Positions 6,001 to 7,777 of a stretch of 7,777 bases of DNA are shown here, one piece after another (the stretch's first letter is position 1; every line of letters starts with the position of its first letter). This stretch comes from Pseudomonadota bacterium. GTDB lineage: Bacteria; Pseudomonadota; Alphaproteobacteria; Rhizobiales; Xanthobacteraceae. The notes beneath the pieces were generated by a model that ran no database searches, was not told the origin of the DNA, and saw only the letters and a list, made by a program, of their open reading frames with translations. The position numbers were made by a program, and so were the translations under genes. The DNA is taken from contig JAJYAH010000310.1 in NCBI GenBank assembly GCA_021779635.1, positions 1 through 7,777 on the forward strand. Direction: 5' to 3'.

Positions 6001-7570
6001 TTTGCGCGGGGCGATGCCGGCCGAGCTTCGTGAGACCCTCCGTCAATACCTGAAGCAGGGTCTCGCCAAGATATTTGCGGACGATACGTTTGGCGACGAG
6101 GTTCGATCAGAGGCGGCAATTGCGCTTGGGCGCCTCGGCGACCCGGAAGACCTTTCCGATCTCCGCCGCGTCATCGACGCCGATATCAGGCGTATAGGGG
6201 CGACGCCGAACATCACGCGCTACTCAAACTGGTATCTTCAGGCCGTTCAATATCTCGATGCGCCTGGTGCCGACGAAACGTTTGTCGCTCTTCTTCAAAA
6301 TGACGACTACATGTCGCCCGCTGCACGCTGTCTGCTGCAACTCGCTATTCCATATCGCCGCGAGAGACCCTTCTTCGGAAATGCGACTTACTTTGAAGCC
6401 ATCTGGAAGGCCCGCGACGGAATGGGACCGCCAGGATTGGATCAACAGCGGGCCACTCGCTACGCCAAGGCTGTCAAGGATCGTATTGCCGAGCTGACGC
6501 ATGACATGGCGGCATCGGCCAGTCCACAACTAGCCGGACGCATCAAGGACCTCGCGGTGATCCTGGCCGCGCTCGATGGCCGGAACTCCGCGCCTGTCGT
6601 CGTGGAAGCGCTATCGCTGCCAGGACAATGGGACGCTTACGCGCGCGTGAACGGCGTTCGCGCCCTGCTGATGTCCGGAGCAACGCTGAGCCTTTCCTCA
6701 ATGCGGGCCATTCTTGATCCGGCTATCGAACACGCTCTTTCGCAAGGCCTCTATCGCGATCAAAGCTTGACCCTTCTCGTCGACTGTCTGGAATTGCTTC
6801 CCTTCAGCGACGATCCAGCAAACGGTATTGCGCGCGTCCAAGACGTCTTGGATAAATTCGAGCATCGGGCATATCAATTCCGCGACATCGTAACGGCTAT
6901 GGGGCACTCCCGATCGGAGGCGGCGGTATCTTTCTTGCTCAAGATGGCGCAAGGCAAGGGCGGACTCCAAAACATCGAGACGCCGTGGCTGGAGTCGTTA
7001 GGTAGATTGAACACCGACAGCTCACGACGCGCGCTGCTGAGCTTTATTGATCCCGATCTGCCTTCCGTCGGCGTCGCCCTCACCTTCGATCATCGTACCG
7101 CAGAGATCTATGCCGCGTTTGTCGGCGCTTGGGCGCGTGAAGATTCCGCTCTCAAAGTGAAGCTTCTCGCCATGAGCGAAGGCACGCTGACTGCGACACA
7201 ACAGAGGCTCCTTCCGGCCATTTATGGCGAACTCGGCGATTCCGATACGATGGTAGCTGGCGCAAATTTGCTGCGTGGTGGCCTTTCGGCTGTACTCGGA
7301 AGGGGTGGCCTGGAGAGTCAATTCATGGAACGCCAGCCTCACGGGAATTCGTACTCATTTTCTTTCGTTCCGCGGAACGCTGAAAAAGCGCGTGCCGACC
7401 TGTTTCAAGCCGTGTTGCACAATGCCGACCGACGCAAGTCGGCCTTTGCGATGCTTGGGCAAGTGGAAGTGTGGCGGCTCGAATATGGCCGCCCACTTGG
7501 CGAGCCACGCCACCCTATGATCGAAAGCGGCGAGCCGTGGCCTCCACTTAGGTTGTTCCCGCAAGGCTAA
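3065..7570 (+). CDS. NACHT/STAND NTPase with degenerate nuclease-like N-terminus and HEAT-like C-terminus (candidate antiphage sensor)
   Basis: This 1501-residue cytosolic protein has the three-part plan of bacterial NLR-like defence proteins. Residues about 1-150 resemble a PD-(D/E)XK-type domain: KDGGLDAYA gives D47 and D51, but the next strand reads VAASLTATLTK (67-77) where ExK or QxK is expected, so the active site is degenerate or atypical. The NTPase follows: Walker A PGGSGKTTT (226-234), Walker B FLLNGWNEI (295-303, with N-E as in NACHT proteins), and an arginine-bearing strand IIVATRNH (327-334). A winged-helix-type segment ends with FQHQQLQEYYA (510-520), a hallmark of NACHT proteins. 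Residues about 560-1501 are helical with HEAT-like units (for example 716-748, 1013-1040, 1284-1330), presumably the sensor, ending in a GRPLGEPRHP tail. The ATG is forced by an in-frame TGA at 3062-3064, and no Shine-Dalgarno is visible. Related bacterial STAND proteins oligomerise on sensing phage and activate the N-terminal effector; that role here is inferred. Confidence 0.88.
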   Translation: MAILRTDITRALDELIESESWTEFQALAVVLAKQKWPELIATERHKDGGLDAYAPASLADGRKGKGVAASLTATLTKVQGDAQTAKQNYTDLEILLFVTPHKVPVPTTTKWAEEVAKACGPELYVLSREEIVTSLMLPQNAPLCGWLPGITVPIEPNEADLLGRVRAAVAEEAELWRRRQHMTDRPTISLHAAKLDEKGKETTETMDIEALRVALGQARRLTLEAPGGSGKTTTLVRIATEPSRSDEISFLVDLPAWIHSGRDLLEFIASGPPFRARNITSNNLAQLAQHAQFSFLLNGWNEIAEIHSPPAITALDGLERNHPTAGIIVATRNHHISPPLPGAIRTQLLGVTRQQRAEYLKEVLGDRAEELRLHLVGNRVLDRLTRTPLILAEVVTIFQSGQPVPTTRVGVLRAVTNLVESGPSHRPHLQIAPLQGHAGKYLAHLAATMTERGEALVFAPEARAALISVSTKLQAEKQLTTLPDPDSILHVLTAHHVLEQIDHPSVGYRFQHQQLQEYYASRSLVQSLTALVGKDDEAADLAFAAAYINKRMWEEPLRMAAEDLCLAVAEEHKKATAVSEGTRLIRMALRVDPILAADMARLAGAHIWSEVRDAFGTVLRHWYSIGDVHHKQLAMAAMTATASDDFADVILPLVTHTDREIRLSVYTAGDAFYPTSLGTEWRNAVESWHEDARADFVSEVVHYSFMAEIGERFALHDPSEEVRNKAIQELCWISATDALERVINGLTDASLEAALPAFFPEIIPEAARHRVIAANRRLVAREMTTLGRIRLWLTGAEYGDASVPSELMRELETLSPPIDQHGAHAVESALKVVKEHDPGWVSTWITTKLLDGSLTGEQWKPFLRRVQPEQGDQLVRAMATRELSYREHAATRMILSTDPTPELTRRIFDELCGLQGSMSSANGQQDTYKYLDQLRGAFRDLNVEIAVTGMMRSLDGDFDTDKFRVVARIFGRVNSDAGDLRGAMPAELRETLRQYLKQGLAKIFADDTFGDEVRSEAAIALGRLGDPEDLSDLRRVIDADIRRIGATPNITRYSNWYLQAVQYLDAPGADETFVALLQNDDYMSPAARCLLQLAIPYRRERPFFGNATYFEAIWKARDGMGPPGLDQQRATRYAKAVKDRIAELTHDMAASASPQLAGRIKDLAVILAALDGRNSAPVVVEALSLPGQWDAYARVNGVRALLMSGATLSLSSMRAILDPAIEHALSQGLYRDQSLTLLVDCLELLPFSDDPANGIARVQDVLDKFEHRAYQFRDIVTAMGHSRSEAAVSFLLKMAQGKGGLQNIETPWLESLGRLNTDSSRRALLSFIDPDLPSVGVALTFDHRTAEIYAAFVGAWAREDSALKVKLLAMSEGTLTATQQRLLPAIYGELGDSDTMVAGANLLRGGLSAVLGRGGLESQFMERQPHGNSYSFSFVPRNAEKARADLFQAVLHNADRRKSAFAMLGQVEVWRLEYGRPLGEPRHPMIESGEPWPPLRLFPQG

Positions 7571-7582
7571 GCGCCGGCCTTG
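7562..7582 (+). terminator. Weak hairpin at the end of the NACHT gene
   Basis: CAAGGC (7562-7567) pairs with GCCTTG (7577-7582) around a 9-base loop that includes the TAA stop codon. There is no T-run after it (AATAATCTC follows), so it is not a standard intrinsic terminator. It may slow polymerase or protect the 3' end, or be chance. Confidence 0.2.
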
Positions 7583-7777
7583 AATAATCTCAGCCGTCGC
7601 GCAAACCGTAGCTTCTCAGCGTGTGGGAGGACGGGCTTTGCGACGAGGAGAACTTGGCGGGCAAAGATAACGACAATCCACAGCTTGGACTCTACGCAGC
7701 CATCGACATCGTCTCATATCTGTTTCTTGGTTCAGTCCGATCGGCAGTCCCCTCGACCTCCGCGCTTCCGAGCCATC
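7571..7777. other. Right-edge stretch with no supported gene
   Basis: After the NACHT stop codon no gene can be assigned. A plus-strand frame is open from 7612 to the edge, with a GTG at 7621, and its first part reads fairly protein-like (VWEDGLCDEENLAGKDND). Its last third becomes Ser/Pro-rich and no ribosome binding site precedes the GTG. The NACHT frame also continues open past the stop to the edge but looks like random Arg/Ser/Thr-rich translation. On the minus strand one frame is open from the edge to about 7618, with low-complexity Arg/Pro content. It could be the 5' end or a remnant of a gene lying further right. Confidence 0.3.

Noticed and set aside
7612..7777. Plus-strand partial gene starting at GTG 7621 and leaving the right edge.
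   Set aside because: The first part looks protein-like, but there is no ribosome binding site and the final third is Ser/Pro-rich. With only about 50 codons visible it cannot be supported.

Overview
The window is moderately GC-rich bacterial chromosome-like DNA. It has proteobacterial, probably alphaproteobacterial, codon usage: many GCC/CGC/GAC/CTC codons and a strong mix of G/C third positions in the long genes. The organism is an inference from composition only; nothing here is a taxonomic marker. I see no rRNA, tRNA, CRISPR array or insertion sequence. The content reads as part of a defence island: two divergent transcription units separated by an AT-richer regulatory gap (about 2185-2347).

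Left unit (minus strand, 2184 down to 1). A 358-residue AbiEi-family antitoxin-like protein has a PD-(D/E)XK-like N-terminus, a winged helix and an AbiEi-type C-terminus. It overlaps by 13 bases a 289-residue AbiEii/DUF1814-type nucleotidyltransferase toxin. A third, previously easy-to-miss gene starts 24 bases after the toxin stop and runs off the left edge. Together these look like a type IV toxin-antitoxin operon with an accessory third gene.

Middle. The divergent gap holds seven TTTCA/TGAAA half-sites in a regular geometry: two TTTCA-N8-TGAAA palindromes, a 9-bp inverted repeat around the antitoxin -35 box, and repeated 18-bp spacing. These are good candidates for antitoxin operators. A promoter placed among them would start transcription at the antitoxin ATG, which lacks a ribosome binding site. 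A second inverted repeat (2280-2313) lies nearer the rightward genes.

Right unit (plus strand, 2348-7570). First comes a gene in three successive frames (2348-2994). Removing one base from each of two four-base homopolymers restores a 214-residue protein with a HEPN-type RNxxxH motif. Then comes a 1501-residue protein with a degenerate nuclease-like N-terminus, a NACHT/STAND NTPase and a roughly 900-residue helical C-terminus with HEAT-like repeats. This is the architecture of bacterial NLR-like/Avs-type antiphage sensors.

Working model (inference): the STAND protein senses an invader, with the HEPN-like protein as a partner effector if it is intact. The divergent AbiE-like pair adds a second abortive-infection or stabilising module. 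The last 207 bases hold no gene I can support.
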